NCBI GenBank assembly: GCA_019420405.1
Contig: JAHZHF010000134.1
Span: 1 to 8,116 of the forward strand
Source: Clostridiales bacterium
GTDB taxonomy: Bacteria > Bacillota > Clostridia > Lachnospirales > Lachnospiraceae
Reading direction: 5' to 3'
Length of the DNA stretch: 8,116 bases
Below the pieces are notes generated by a model that worked only from the letters and a program-made list of their open reading frames with translations, did no database searches and was not told where the DNA came from. This document shows, one piece after another, positions 7,356 to 8,116 of the stretch; position 1 is the stretch's first letter, and each line of letters opens with the position of its first letter. The position numbers and the translations under genes were made by a program.

Positions 7356-7405
7356 AAAAAACGTAACAGTTCAGCACGCGGGCAGTCCTATGGCTGAACT
7401 GTTGC
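7356..7405 (-). terminator. Palindromic hairpin, second terminator for the minus-strand gene
   Basis: GTAACAGTTCAGC (7363-7375) pairs with GCTGAACTGTTGC (7393-7405), 13 pairs with one wobble, around a 17-base loop. On the minus strand it is followed by TTTTTT (7356-7361), the arrangement of an intrinsic terminator. On the plus strand it is followed by A residues, so it is a poor terminator for the DUF1934 operon. It shares its arm sequence with the hairpin at 7964-7998, so it also counts as a repeat copy. Confidence 0.6.
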
Positions 7406-7463
7406 AAAAAAACATCCCTGCCGGAGGAGCAGCGCTTTGGCCGCCTCTCTTCCGGCAGGGATG
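7406..7463 (-). terminator. Strong intrinsic terminator for the minus-strand gene
   Basis: CATCCCTGCCGGAGGAG (7413-7429) pairs with 7447-7463 over 17 positions with one wobble pair. On the minus strand the stem is followed at once by TTTTTTT (7406-7412). It lies about 30 bases after the minus-strand stop codon. On the plus strand the hairpin is followed only by AAGTTGTTTT, so any termination of the murI-DUF1934 transcript here would be weaker. Confidence 0.85.
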
Positions 7464-7493
7464 AAGTTGTTTTCGGGGATGATTCCGACCGGG

Positions 7494-7934
7494 TCAGGAT
7501 TTGCGGCCGAAGAATCTTCTCTTTTTCTTAACCGGCTGTTCGATCGAGCCGCCTCTTACACTTTTGATTCCTGTTATGTAAAGTCCGCTGACAACAGCTT
7601 TGACCTCTTTCTTGACAGGAAGTACTTCAAATACTTTGCCTTCGCACATGAGAGTCATAATTCTGGGGCCGACTTTGGCCTTGACAACAGGCACTTTAGT
7701 ACGTCTTAAATACTTGGGAGTGCTCTCGATCACTGCCGCGGGCAGACCCGATTCCTTTAGTTTCATCTTTTTCTTGTCAATAATAAGCATACTGATGGTC
7801 TGGGCAGCCGCCTCCATCTGCTCTTGCTGTTCGGCCTGTCTTTTCTCCGCTTTTTTTCCGAAAATATACAGCCCGATGCACAGACCAATCAGCACCACGA
7901 TAATGACGATCATCACAATGGTAGCTGTAGTCAC
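7494..7934 (-). CDS. Uncharacterised single-pass membrane protein with basic C-terminus
   Basis: I do not recognise the family of this 146-residue protein. Residues about 4-25 form one strongly hydrophobic helix (IVMIVIIVVLIGLCIGLYIFG). Next comes a charged, probably helical stretch (KKAEKRQAEQQEQMEAAAQ), then a mixed region of about 90 residues with several short strands (KVPVVKAKVGPRIMTLMCEG, KVFEVLPVKKEVKAVVSGLYITGI). It ends in a very basic tail (KKKRRFFGRKS). The helix has no lipobox or obvious signal cleavage site, so it probably acts as an anchor with the soluble part in the cytoplasm. The layout recalls YajC of the Sec accessory complex, but I see no sequence match. The start is GTG at 7934, supported by AGGAGG (7943-7948 on the complementary strand) 8 bases upstream. 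It has its own promoter and a strong terminator, so it is an independent single-gene unit converging on the murI block. Confidence 0.85.
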   Translation of the reverse strand: MTTATIVMIVIIVVLIGLCIGLYIFGKKAEKRQAEQQEQMEAAAQTISMLIIDKKKMKLKESGLPAAVIESTPKYLRRTKVPVVKAKVGPRIMTLMCEGKVFEVLPVKKEVKAVVSGLYITGIKSVRGGSIEQPVKKKRRFFGRKS

Positions 7935-7963
7935 AACAAAATCCTCCTAGATATTTTTTCGCT

Positions 7964-7998
7964 GCAGTTCAGACACCGGATGCGGGTTGAACTGTTAC
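7964..7998 (-). repeat. Palindromic repeat in the leader of the minus-strand gene
   Basis: CAGTTCA (7965-7971) pairs with TGAACTG (7988-7994). Read on the minus strand it begins GTAACAGTTCA, the same 11 bases as the left arm of the hairpin at 7363-7375, and it ends CTGAACTG, as that one does before its last bases. It falls between the promoter and the ribosome binding site, so the transcript would carry a hairpin in its leader. Confidence 0.6.
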
Positions 7999-8013
7999 TT
8001 TTCCGCATGTAGT

Positions 8014-8042
8014 ATTGTATCATTGTTTCGGGGCAAGTGCAA
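8014..8042 (-). promoter_or_regulatory. Sigma-A type promoter for the minus-strand membrane protein gene
   Basis: On the minus strand TTGCAC (8042-8037) and TACAAT (8019-8014) are separated by exactly 17 bases. Transcription would start near 8007, giving a leader of about 70 bases that contains the palindromic repeat and the AGGAGG site. Confidence 0.8.
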
Positions 8043-8061
8043 GCGGATTTCCAGTGGAGTT

Positions 8062-8112
8062 CAGCTATTTAGTTCAATAACACTTTCTGTTAAATACGGC
8101 CGGAAGCGGGGC
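8062..8112 (-). repeat. Right arm of the ~50 bp inverted repeat
   Basis: This matches the reverse complement of 17-68 with 7 substitutions and one gap; 8062-8081 is identical. Like the left arm it lies just upstream of an inward-pointing promoter, here about 19 bases from the -35 box of the minus-strand gene. It may extend beyond the window. No gene is visible in 8043-8116. Confidence 0.85.
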
Positions 8113-8116
8113 AGGA

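Noticed and set aside
7600..7950. Plus-strand open frame of 116 codons opposite the membrane protein gene
   Set aside because: The minus-strand frame has a promoter, AGGAGG, a membrane helix and a terminator; the plus frame has none of these.
1..8116. tRNA, rRNA, CRISPR array, complete insertion sequence or phage genes
   Set aside because: None was seen: no clover-leaf or rRNA-like stretch, no regular direct repeats with spacers, and no transposase or integrase motifs in any plausible frame.

Overview
The window looks like a stretch of core chromosome from a Gram-positive anaerobe of the class Clostridia, most likely Lachnospiraceae. The reasons are the roughly balanced GC, strong AGGAGG-type ribosome binding sites, clear sigma-A type promoters, and the gene set (CvfB-like S1 protein, a DnaE without a proofreading domain, ATP-dependent PfkA, glutamate racemase, DUF1934). 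The assignment rests on gene content and my familiarity with these families, not on a search.

Layout. Bases 1-132 hold a repeat arm and a strong promoter for a cvfB-like RNA-binding protein (133-972, +). A second promoter (994-1022) drives an 80-residue protein (1064-1306, +) whose sequence resembles an HPr fold without the catalytic histidine. A hairpin with a short T run (1332-1362) separates it from dnaE (1382-4855, +). A near-consensus promoter overlapping the dnaE 3' end, followed at the expected transcription start by a Rex-like palindrome, precedes pfkA (4944-5963, +). murI (6037-6858, +) and a DUF1934 gene (6868-7344, +) follow closely, with no terminator seen between them and pfkA. 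The intergenic region 7345-7493 holds two long hairpins that both read best as terminators for the opposite strand. The last gene (7494-7934, -) encodes an uncharacterised single-pass membrane protein with its own promoter (8014-8042).

Function. The plus-strand genes are housekeeping: RNA-binding regulation, replication, glycolysis, and D-glutamate supply for peptidoglycan. Two observations hint at metabolic regulation near dnaE and pfkA: the HPr/Crh-like small protein and the Rex-like operator. Both are sequence-level inferences.

Repeats. The two ends of the window carry about 50 bp arms in inverted orientation (17-68 and 8062-8112, about 85% identical), each lying just upstream of an inward-facing promoter. 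A second, palindromic repeat (GTAACAGTTCA...TGAACTG) brackets the minus-strand gene. No complete mobile element, CRISPR array, rRNA or tRNA was seen. No gene-free stretch exceeds 300 bases. I found no convincing novel multi-gene system; the unusual content is in the repeats, the small HPr-like protein, the pfkA control region and the unknown membrane protein.
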